Assembly: GCA_036397095.1 (NCBI GenBank)
Contig: DASWJQ010000132.1
Span: 1 to 27,954 of the forward strand
DNA: 27,954 nucleotides
Direction: 5' to 3'
DNA from: DASWJQ01 sp036397095
Lineage (GTDB): Bacteria; Chloroflexota; Anaerolineae; Anaerolineales; E44-bin32
The position numbers and the translations under genes were made by a program. Positions 21,619 to 27,954 of this stretch are shown here, piece after piece. Under the pieces are notes generated by a model. It had not been told where the DNA came from. It did no database searches and saw nothing but the letters and a program-made list of their open reading frames with translations. The first letter of the stretch is position 1, and each line of letters opens with the position of its first letter.

Positions 21619-22762
21619 CTACGGGGCGGCCTTGACCTCGTCCCAGATGGAACTCATCATCGACCGTTGTTCTTCCGATAGCGGCCGATAGAACACGGTC
21701 CGATCGGTCAGGGTATCGACCTCATCGAGGTTCATGAAGTCGACGACGTACTCATCGACCATCGGCAGGGCGTCCATGTTGGAAAACCCGTACCAGTACT
21801 CGTTGCCAAGTGCGGCCATCGACTCAGGGGCGATGGCGGCGTCAAGCAACTCGTAGGCCAGGTCCAGGTTGTTGGAAGTGCTGGAGATGGCGTAGCCGCA
21901 CACCCAGCCCAACCGGCCCTCTTCGGGCTGCAGGTAGGAAACGTCGTAGCCTTCCGATTCGATATAGGCATAGGCGTCCTGCCAGGCGTTAGCCAGCAGC
22001 CAAACGTCACCTGTCGTCGGCAATTCGTAGGACTCGGTGTAGTCGGACCAGTAGGTCAACACGTTGGCTTTGAGTTCGATCAGGGCCTGCTTGATCTGCT
22101 CCTGCTCTTCGGCCGTTGTGTTCCAGGGATCAAGACCCTGGGCCAGCGCCGTCATGACAAAGGCTGTTTCGGCGTTGTCCCAGATCGAGACATGGCCGGC
22201 GTAGGCGTCGTTCCACAGGTCGGCCCACGCGGTCGGCATCTCGGTCACCAGGTCATTACGCACAATGATCGAGTCGTAGCCCCATTCCCAGGGGACGAAG
22301 TACTGCTCGCCACTGAACTGACCCATGGCGGCCAGGTCCGGGTGAACACCGTCCCAATTGCTCAGGCGAGCGGTGTCGATCGGTTGGACCAGCCCGCTGT
22401 CGACGTAGAGCGACCACCAGGAGTTGCAGGGATGGAGCACGTCGGCTTCAAACCCGCTTTGTAACTTGGTGTAGGCCTCAGCGTCTTCGGCGAAGAAGCT
22501 GTACTCAATGACTTCATCCATACGGCCTTCATAGGCATCGGCGAATGGCTGGAAAAACTGAGGGTACTCCGTGGCTTCGTAGCCCGACCACTCTAGCACA
22601 AGCAGGGGCCCACTCGCCTCCGGTGCGGAGGTCGGTTCGTCGGCCATCGGCTCGGTGGGTTCCTCAGCAGTATCTGGTTCGGAGGGCCGGGTCGCCGCCG
22701 CAGGCGGTGACGAGCAGCGGTACGAGAATGAGCAGGCATGTTCCAAGGGCGCGCTTGCTCAA
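21619..22762 (-). CDS. potD: Polyamine-binding lipoprotein (PotD-like), frameshifted at its N-terminus
   Basis: The bulk of the gene (to about 22690) encodes a PotD/PotF-type extracellular binding protein: LLVLEWSGYEATEYPQFFQPFADAYEG, LQSGFEADVLHPCNSWW, PWEWGYDSIIVRNDLV, ending EEQRSMMSSIWDEVKAAP. A lipoprotein signal, SKRALGTCLLILVPLLVTACGGD with a proper lipobox Cys, is encoded in a neighbouring frame from a TTG at 22762. The two join if one base is removed between 22680 and 22702. Either the sequence has a one-base error or the gene is broken at the linker. Without the shift the protein would have no signal. It is the first gene of the importer operon. Confidence 0.75.
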
Positions 22763-22857
22763 ACGAAAGCTTTCCCTGGTGCCATCCTTTGTCGGTTGGG
22801 GGTGTTTGTTCCGGCTTATTGGGGCTGTCGGAGCGCGCTGTAGCCGAGGTTGGCAGT

Positions 22858-23884
22858 CTATAGCTCCAATACGAAAAGAATAACATAGCCTACCAAGAGC
22901 ACCATCCATCCCACCAGTTGGGCGACGTCGAAAACCCGGCCCCAGCTGATAGCGATCCGGTTGCGGATGGTCTCTTCGATGGCTACCAGGCTCGCCAATT
23001 TATCCTGCACCAACTCTTTCCAGGCCTGCAAATAGAAGGCTTCGACAATCAGCCGGTAGACATCCGCGCTGTACCAGTCGCCGATCAGGAGCAAGGAGTG
23101 GTCGAGGCATTCGAAGTCGAGCAACAGCGACAGGCGCTGTACGACGATTTGCGGGGGAGCGATCCGAGGCCGGCGCAGCCGGCGCCGGCGGGTGGTCAAA
23201 TCCTGGCGCAATCCAGCCAGGCCGCGCTCGATCTGACGGTCGAGCATCCGATAACGCAGCTACTGGTAGTTGCCGATCTTGAGCAGTTCCAGGTCGGACT
23301 GAAAGTCGCCGGCTTCGGCGATGATGAGGGCACCTTCCCAGTCGATGACGGTGAGATCGGATTGTGAGTAGCGGGCCCGGTGGCGCAGCAGACGAGCGGC
23401 CGCTGAGATCCCGGCGGGCCGGGTCCATTGATTTCTCAATGGAGCGGATCAAGCGGACAATCCAACCAGCATGTTCATCGACAAACTGATCCGGGGTTGA
23501 GCCGGCGACATTGACCATGAGGACGCTGTATTCCTCCCAGAGGTGCTGGCCGGAATCGGGTGACGATAGGAGTTGCTGGCGCAGGCCGGCGCAAATCCGG
23601 CGCTTGAGGTCAACCGTGGCGGGCGCGAGCAGGTCGGGCAGGGCGGAGAGCCATTCGGCCACCAGGACCTGGTTGTCAACCACCTGGCGCTGAATTTCCA
23701 CCGGGACGCCTTCAACCTGCACACCAAACGGGGGGAGCCCGGCAAATGCCAGGTCGAGTTCAAAGAAGTAGGGTGTTTCGCGAGCAAGCGTCTGGGGCGC
23801 CTGGCCACTCTCGGGCTGACCCTGGTATGGCTGAAGAAGCAGGTAGGCGAGCGTCGCCGGGAGGCGGGCGCCCATGAACTCCAT
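22858..23884 (-). pseudogene. Interrupted gene for an unknown protein with C-terminal membrane helices
   Basis: Three pieces in different states read as one protein. The N-terminal part (ATG at 23884, MEFMGARLPATLAYLLLQPYQG...VRLIRSIEKSMDPARRD) is in one frame to about 23405. Then a +1 shift leads into ARLLRHRARYSQSDLTVIDWEGALIIAEAGDFQSDLELLKIGNYQ. An in-frame TAG (23260-23262) follows, and reading resumes LRYRMLDRQIERGLAGLRQ...RVFDVAQLVGWMVLLVGYVILFVLEL to 22858. The intact product would be about 340 residues, soluble except for a hydrophobic hairpin or helix at the C-terminus, an arrangement reminiscent of DUF155/RMD1-like proteins. That similarity is only an impression. One base change and one indel would restore it. 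Confidence 0.65.
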
Positions 23885-23914
23885 TGTCGTCTGGCCTGCC
23901 CCCAACGGGGCGGA

Positions 23915-24541
23915 TCACGCGAATAGGGCCCCTTCCAACGTGAGCAGGGCTCGCTTGCGTTTAAGCCCGCCGGCATAACCGCCAAGCCGGCCGTCGCTGG
24001 TGATCACCCGATGGCAGGGCAGCACGATCGGTAGTGGGTTGCTCCGCAGTGCCTGGCCGACGGCTCGCGCCGCCTTGGGCTTGCGCAAGCGGCGGGCGAT
24101 TTGCGCGTAGCTCTGGACCTGGCCCGCCGGGATCTCGGCGGCCGCTCGCAGCACGGCCCGCTGAAAGTCGGTCAGGCTGGACATGTCGAGCCGCAGGCTG
24201 AAAGTCCGCCGCTGGCCGCCGAAGTAGCTGCGCAGTTGGTCGAGGTACGGCGCTAATCCGTCCGGATCATGCACCAGGCGAGTCGAGGGTTCAAACTCAC
24301 CCAAGAAGTCGGCTTGCGAGTCGGCAAAGCTGATTCGCTGCAAACCAGCCGGTCCGGCTGCCAGGAAAAGTGGACCAATCGGCGTCGCCATCTCGCACCA
24401 GGCGATGGCGGGCGCTTCGGCCTGGTACCAGGTGAGCAACCGTTGGCGTGAGCGGCCGAGGTCGGCCGCAGGCGGCTCCGGGATCAATTGAACGAACAGC
24501 TGGTGTACGGCGGTGGGAAGTTGCGAAGGTTGCCGGGTCAT
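23915..24541 (-). CDS. ogt: Methylated-DNA--protein-cysteine methyltransferase
   Basis: A 208-residue protein. The C-terminal domain carries the alkyl-accepting motif LPCHRVI with Cys176, preceded by the helix-turn-helix FQRAVLRAAAEIPAGQVQSYAQIARRL and followed by GYAGGLKRKRALLTLEGA. The N-terminal half is the divergent Ogt-type domain. It removes methyl groups from O6-methylguanine in a suicide reaction. An extra leading segment of about 45 residues (HQLFVQLIPEPPAADLGRSRQRLLTW...) precedes the Ogt fold. The start at 24541 overlaps the sigma factor stop (ATGA) and has AAGGAG 8 bases upstream. Coupling to a sigma factor suggests coregulation. Confidence 0.88.
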   Translation of the reverse strand: MTRQPSQLPTAVHQLFVQLIPEPPAADLGRSRQRLLTWYQAEAPAIAWCEMATPIGPLFLAAGPAGLQRISFADSQADFLGEFEPSTRLVHDPDGLAPYLDQLRSYFGGQRRTFSLRLDMSSLTDFQRAVLRAAAEIPAGQVQSYAQIARRLRKPKAARAVGQALRSNPLPIVLPCHRVITSDGRLGGYAGGLKRKRALLTLEGALFA

Positions 24542-25056
24542 AGGGAAAACTCCTTGGCGTCGAGCGTCTGGCGCAGCCGGCGCACACCCCACGAGGCGTT
24601 GGCGCGGGCGCTGTCGAGCGAGCACGACAGAATGGCGGCGATGTCGACGTAGTCAAGTTGGTGCAGGTAGCGCAGTGTGACCGCCGCCCGCTGCTTGAGC
24701 GGGAGTCGGTCGAGCTCGGCCTGGAGCGCCGCCCGCTGCTGCCGGTTGAGCAGCAACTCCTCCAGACCGCCGAGCTCGGCGACAGACTCGTCTCCGATGT
24801 CTTGCCTGGGTTCAGACCAGCGTCGCTTGCGCCACGCGTTGCGGGCAAGGTTGGTGGCAATCTTGTAAAGCCAGGCACGGTGATTGCTGTCGGGACGCAG
24901 CCGGCCGAACGCCCGGTACGCCCGCAGAAATGTATCCTGAGTCAGATCCTCAGCTGTATCCGCTGGATCGTTCCCGGAGGGAGACCAGCTCAGGCGCCAC
25001 AGGTAGCGGTAGATTTCGTCGTGGTGGCGGTCGATCAACTCGTCAAAGGTCGGCAT
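24538..25056 (-). CDS. ECF-type RNA polymerase sigma factor
   Basis: A 172-residue sigma-70-family protein of two domains. Region 2 (MPTFDELIDRHHDEIYRYLWRLSW...AEDLTQDTFLRAYRAFGRLRPDSNHRAWLYKIATNLARNAWR) contains the core-binding and -10 recognition motifs. Region 4 (LDRLPLKQRAAVTLRYLHQLDYVDIAAILSCSLDSARANASWGVRRLRQTL) contains the -35 recognition helix-turn-helix. No region 3 is present. No anti-sigma factor gene is adjacent; the stop overlaps the start of the Ogt gene. The regulon is unknown. Confidence 0.88.
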   Translation of the reverse strand: MPTFDELIDRHHDEIYRYLWRLSWSPSGNDPADTAEDLTQDTFLRAYRAFGRLRPDSNHRAWLYKIATNLARNAWRKRRWSEPRQDIGDESVAELGGLEELLLNRQQRAALQAELDRLPLKQRAAVTLRYLHQLDYVDIAAILSCSLDSARANASWGVRRLRQTLDAKEFSL

Positions 25057-25100
25057 GATGCCCGGCGGTCTCCGCTCCGAATGTTGCGCTTCTTGTGTAA

Positions 25101-25130
25101 TGTATAACCAGATCGCCCGCCGTTTGTGAA
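25101..25130 (-). promoter_or_regulatory. Possible promoter of the sigma factor/ogt pair
   Basis: On the minus strand TTCACA (25125-25130) and TATACA (25101-25106) are spaced by 18 bases and precede the sigma factor ATG by about 45. The fit to consensus is moderate. Confidence 0.4.
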
Positions 25131-25161
25131 AAGGATAGGCAACGATTGTCAGGTTGGTTCG

Positions 25162-26013
25162 ATGACGGTTGAATTGGCTCACCTCGATTACCCGGCGGAA
25201 ACTGGCGGCAGGCCGGCAGTCGTCCTGCTCCACGGGTTGGGATCGAGCGCCGCCGATTGGCAGCTGCAGCTGCCGGCCCTGGTGGCGCGCTGGCCGGTGC
25301 TTGCGGTGGATCTGCGCGGCCATGGCCACTCGCCTCCGGTCCGTGGATGGTACCGGATGGACGCTATTGCCGCCGACGTGGCCAGATTGCTCGAGCGAAA
25401 GACCACGAGCCCCTGTCACATTGTGGGATTATCGCTGGGGGCGGCGGCCGGGCTGCAATTGACGCTCGATCGTCCCGATCTGGTTCGCTCGCTCGTACTA
25501 GTCAATGGCTTCGCCGGTCTCAAGGTCGGCTGGCGTGGCGGTGCCGGCGGTCTGGTGCGACTGGCGCTGCTGGTGGCCGGCCGGATGGACTGGCTCGGCC
25601 GCTGGGTAGCCAGAACGGTCTTCCCCCACCGCGGGCAGCGCGAGCTTCGTCGCCTGGCGGCCCGCCGAATCGGCGCGATGCGGCGCCAGGACTACCTGCA
25701 CAGCTTGTGGGCCATCGCCCGCTTTGACGCCGCAGACCGGTTGGCCCGGGTGGAGGCGCCCACGCTGGTGGTTGCTGGGCTCCAGGACCAAATCGTGCCG
25801 CGCAGTGCCAAACTCCGGCTGTTCCGTCAGCTGCCCAATGCGGCTTGGGCGCCGGTGCCGGGCTCGGGACATGCCACGCCGATCGATGCTCCCGACATCT
25901 TCAACCAACTGCTGGTTGCGTTCCTGCAAGCCAATGATCCGCCGGCTGCCGGGCGCAATACGCCGGCCGAATCAGAAAGGCCGCTCGGCGTTCCGAGCGG
26001 CCAGGTGAGCTAG
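25162..26013 (+). CDS. Alpha/beta hydrolase
   Basis: A 283-residue alpha/beta hydrolase of the epoxide hydrolase/lipase-like group. VVLLHGLGSSAADW (20-33) gives the oxyanion hole, VDLRGHGHS (49-57) follows, VGLSLGAAAG (88-97) contains the nucleophile Ser91, GLQDQIVP the acid Asp209, and GSGHATP the His237. A cap region of about 80 residues lies between. It is divergent from the sigma factor gene. ATG 25162 gives a normal family start; a GTG at 25126 in frame would add 12 residues. The last codons (about 25979-26002) form the arms of the terminator of the opposite-strand thioredoxin gene, so the end of this protein is read through a hairpin. Confidence 0.8.
   Translation: MTVELAHLDYPAETGGRPAVVLLHGLGSSAADWQLQLPALVARWPVLAVDLRGHGHSPPVRGWYRMDAIAADVARLLERKTTSPCHIVGLSLGAAAGLQLTLDRPDLVRSLVLVNGFAGLKVGWRGGAGGLVRLALLVAGRMDWLGRWVARTVFPHRGQRELRRLAARRIGAMRRQDYLHSLWAIARFDAADRLARVEAPTLVVAGLQDQIVPRSAKLRLFRQLPNAAWAPVPGSGHATPIDAPDIFNQLLVAFLQANDPPAAGRNTPAESERPLGVPSGQVS
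25976..26002 (-). terminator. Terminator of the DsbA-like gene
   Basis: GGCCGCTCGG (25979-25988) and CCGAGCGGCC (25993-26002) are perfect 10-base arms around CGTT. On the minus strand the hairpin is followed by TTTCTGATT. It lies 28 bases past the thioredoxin gene stop, and inside the end of the + strand hydrolase gene. Confidence 0.75.
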
Positions 26014-26029
26014 TTCGGCACTTGGCCTG

Positions 26030-26776
26030 CTAGTTCAGCTCTTCGTCGATAACCTGGGTGAAGCGGCTCAGGGGCTGTGCGCCGACCAGGGGGATGCCGT
26101 TGATAAAGAAAGTCGGGGTGCCGGATACGCCCAGGCTGGCGGCGTAGCGAGCATCGGCTTGTACTTCTTCGGCGTAGCGCCCTTCGTCGATGCAGACCTG
26201 AAGTGCGTCCGCATCCAGGTTGGCTTGCTCGGCGTACAACCGGTAGGCTGTTGCCCCCAGCTCATATTGACCCGAGAAGAGCAGGTCATGGTAAGCCCAG
26301 TATTCGCCCTGCGCATTGGCGCACTCGGCCGCCTGGGCGGCGATGAATGACTCCTGGCTGGTGATCGGGTAATCGCGGTATACAAAGCGAATCTGGTCGG
26401 GGTAGCTCTCGAGCAGCGACTGGAAAGTGATCTGGTGGAAGCGCTGGCAATAGGGGCAGTTGAAGTCGCTGAACTCGACAATCGTGATGGGCGCATCGAC
26501 AGGTCCCAGCGCGGGATCGTCGTCCAGATCAACCTCGACGCGTTCGTCCGCGGCGGCAGCTGCGGGCAGGGCGACGCTCGCCGCCACCGGCTGGTTGCGT
26601 CCCCACGCCAGAAAACCCGCCGCCAGGCCGGTGACAAATGCAACCGGCAACAACGCGGCGTACAGGTAGCTCCGGCGGAAAGCGACGAACTGATCGCCGG
26701 ACGACGGCGAATTGTCTTCGCTTACCGGCTCAAGGGTTTGCGCCTCGGGCTCAGGCGCCAAGTTGGGATCTTCCAT
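26030..26776 (-). CDS. Membrane-anchored DsbA-like thioredoxin
   Basis: A 248-residue protein: acidic cytoplasmic N-terminus (1-33), one membrane helix (about 38-58) and an extracytoplasmic DsbA/Thioredoxin_4 domain. The active site is FNCPYCQRF (Cys107, Cys110) and the cis-proline loop GVSGTPTFFINGIPLVGAQP comes near the end. It should catalyse disulfide formation or isomerisation in exported proteins, similar to BdbD/DsbA-type enzymes. No DsbB/VKOR partner is adjacent. It is transcribed towards the hydrolase gene and ends before a perfect hairpin terminator. Confidence 0.88.
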   Translation of the reverse strand: MEDPNLAPEPEAQTLEPVSEDNSPSSGDQFVAFRRSYLYAALLPVAFVTGLAAGFLAWGRNQPVAASVALPAAAAADERVEVDLDDDPALGPVDAPITIVEFSDFNCPYCQRFHQITFQSLLESYPDQIRFVYRDYPITSQESFIAAQAAECANAQGEYWAYHDLLFSGQYELGATAYRLYAEQANLDADALQVCIDEGRYAEEVQADARYAASLGVSGTPTFFINGIPLVGAQPLSRFTQVIDEELN

Positions 26777-26822
26777 GTCGGCATTCTATCATCGGACGAC
26801 AGGAGTTATCAGGTGGCGGCGT

Positions 26823-26849
26823 TAGAATCCATGGGTGACATGTGTCACC
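26823..26849 (+). promoter_or_regulatory. -10 box and dyad operator before the patatin gene
   Basis: TAGAAT (26823-26828) is a reasonable -10 sequence without a good -35. GGTGACATGTGTCACC (26834-26849) has perfect 7-base arms around TG, with the GTGA-N6-TCAC shape of a CRP/FNR-family site. It overlaps the predicted start, which would fit repression. The regulator is unknown. Confidence 0.4.
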
Positions 26850-26872
26850 TGCCAGATCGAAGGGAGTGAACG

Positions 26873-27658
26873 GTGGAAGCCGTGGTTCTGAGCGGTGGCG
26901 GCAACTATGGTGCCCTGCAGGTTGGCGCGCTCGAAGTGCTGCTCGGGGCCGGCCTGCGGCCCAAAATGATCGTTGGCACCTCAGCCGGGGCGCTCAACGC
27001 CATCCGCTTGGCGGCCGATCCGACTCCGGCCGGGCTGCGGGAGATGGCCGCCCTGTGGCGCCGGGTCACCGACCACGATGTGGGCTCGGTTTCGCTGCTC
27101 AGCGGACTGCAGCGCCTGGTGCTCAATCGTCCCAGCCTATTCCCCAGTCACCGTTTCGCCCGATTCCTCCTGGCCAATTTCCCGCAGGGCGTGCGGACCT
27201 TCGGTGAGTTGACCGGCTTGAATGGGATCCGTGCCTACACGACCGCCGTTTCGGTCGAGGCGGAGGAGGTGCGGGTCTTCGGTGACAACGACGTCGATCT
27301 GCTTATCGACGGTGCCATGGCCAGCACGGCCCTGCCCCCGTACTTCGCACCATGGCCGGTCGGCGGCCAGCGCTACGTCGATGGAGGTGTCCGCACCAAT
27401 CTACCGCTGCGGGTGGCGGCCGCCCGCGGCGCAAGACGCATGGTGGCCCTTTGGATCCAACAGCGTGCGACGCCGCCCATTGGCCGGCCGGGCATGATCC
27501 CGGTCGTGACCAACGCCTTCAGCATGATGGTGCGCAGCCTGACCCGGCTTGAGCTGGAATGGGCCGAGGCCCGCCAGCTGGAAGTGCGGCTGATCCGCCT
27601 GGTGCCGCCTGCCGGCATCGCCTTCTGGGACTTCAGTCAGCCCGACCGGCTGTTTTAA
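26873..27658 (+). CDS. Patatin-like phospholipase
   Basis: A 261-residue protein of the patatin family (bacterial RssA/YchK-like). The oxyanion glycine loop is LSGGGNYGALQVG (6-18), the nucleophile elbow is GTSAG with Ser37, and the catalytic Asp is Asp169 in VDGGVRTNLP. It should act as a serine-aspartate dyad lipid acyl hydrolase in the cytoplasm or at the membrane. The GTG start has AGGGAG 6 bases upstream. After the TAA at 27656 the same frame continues as coding-like sequence (AGRLAAEAALAEAPLPPAQGWWERLRFWRQPGAA) to a TGA at 27761-27763. The original gene was therefore probably longer, with a Glu codon (GAA) where the TAA now stands. The catalytic part is complete. Confidence 0.85.
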   Translation: MEAVVLSGGGNYGALQVGALEVLLGAGLRPKMIVGTSAGALNAIRLAADPTPAGLREMAALWRRVTDHDVGSVSLLSGLQRLVLNRPSLFPSHRFARFLLANFPQGVRTFGELTGLNGIRAYTTAVSVEAEEVRVFGDNDVDLLIDGAMASTALPPYFAPWPVGGQRYVDGGVRTNLPLRVAAARGARRMVALWIQQRATPPIGRPGMIPVVTNAFSMMVRSLTRLELEWAEARQLEVRLIRLVPPAGIAFWDFSQPDRLF

Positions 27659-27792
27659 GCCGGCCGGCTGGCGGCCGAGGCCGCCCTGGCGGAAGCACCC
27701 CTGCCGCCGGCGCAAGGCTGGTGGGAGCGGCTGCGTTTTTGGCGCCAGCCAGGCGCAGCTTGATGGGCGCGGGCCGGCCGCTGCTCCTGATG

Positions 27793-27798
27793 TATAAT
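27793..27798 (+). promoter_or_regulatory. -10 box of tRNA-Val
   Basis: A perfect TATAAT lies 13 bases before the tRNA, placing the start about 7 bases upstream of the mature 5' end. There is no recognisable -35 at the normal distance. Confidence 0.55.
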
Positions 27799-27811
27799 GC
27801 GGAAGCACTAG

Positions 27812-27885
27812 GGGCGGTTAGCTCAGTTGGTTAGAGCGTTGCGTTGACATCGCAAAGGTCGTAGGTTCGAGTCCTATACCGCCCA
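27812..27885 (+). tRNA. tRNA-Val (GAC)
   Basis: Acceptor GGGCGGT (27812-27818) pairs with ACCGCCC (27878-27884), with discriminator A at 27885. The anticodon stem TTGCG/CGCAA encloses loop TTGACAT with anticodon GAC. The T arm is GTAGG/CCTAT around TTCGAGT. No CCA is encoded. Confidence 0.97.
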
Positions 27886-27903
27886 CACAACCGAATAGCA
27901 GTT

Positions 27904-27954
27904 AGCGCGCAGACCGGGACGAGTAGCCGGAACTGCCCCACCAGGGACGGGGGA
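27904..27954 (+). promoter_or_regulatory. Possible 5' end of a T-box leader, cut by the window edge
   Basis: The last 50 bases contain GACCGGGACGAGTAGCCGG followed by a C-rich stretch and CAGGGACGGGGGA. This resembles the start of a T-box stem I: a GGGACGAGTA purine-rich block and, after a short arm, the AGGGA(C)GGGGGA segment. A T-box would sense uncharged tRNA and control an aminoacyl-tRNA synthetase or amino-acid gene beyond the window. The antiterminator and specifier cannot be seen. Confidence 0.4.

Overview
This is 28 kb of GC-rich bacterial chromosome. The gene content and my recollection of similar protein sequences point to Chloroflexota (Anaerolineae/Caldilineae-like), but that placement is an inference and no 16S rRNA gene is present. 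The left 4.4 kb is the classic translation/transcription island on the + strand: the end of tuf, rpmG, tRNA-Trp, secE, nusG, rplK, rplA, rplJ and rplL, closed by a strong terminator. Three RNA control elements lie in it. Two near-identical hairpins, one in front of rplK and one in front of rplA, mimic the 23S rRNA binding site of L1. An L10-type leader with an attenuator hairpin precedes rplJ. NusG carries an unusual 220-residue acidic N-terminal extension.

From 4.4 to 17.3 kb almost everything is on the minus strand. A two-gene unit (four-helix membrane protein plus lytic transglycosylase) has a consensus promoter with a LexA-type SOS box inside it. Then come an aconitase of the short bacterial type, GAPDH, a CPBP membrane protease paired with the soluble transhydrogenase SthA, and a REP/RAYT transposase unit flanked by palindromic repeats. 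A five-gene operon follows: aldehyde dehydrogenase, small membrane protein, alpha/beta hydrolase, DEDDh exonuclease, and an unknown protein with a nucleotidyltransferase-like motif.

From 17.4 to 18.8 kb two + strand genes encode a dual-specificity-phosphatase-like protein whose catalytic Cys is Ser, and a DUF429 protein. The minus strand then carries a polyamine-type ABC importer (order D-B-C-A), a broken membrane-protein gene, and an ECF sigma factor overlapping an O6-methylguanine methyltransferase. The right end has an alpha/beta hydrolase (+), a membrane-anchored DsbA-like thioredoxin (-), a patatin-like phospholipase (+), tRNA-Val(GAC) and what looks like the start of a T-box leader.

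Three genes between 22.6 and 27.7 kb appear interrupted: the potD-like gene by a frameshift, the membrane gene by a frameshift and an amber codon, and the patatin gene by a UAA with coding-like sequence after it. This may be true gene decay or consensus errors in the assembly, and it is the main caution for this end of the window.
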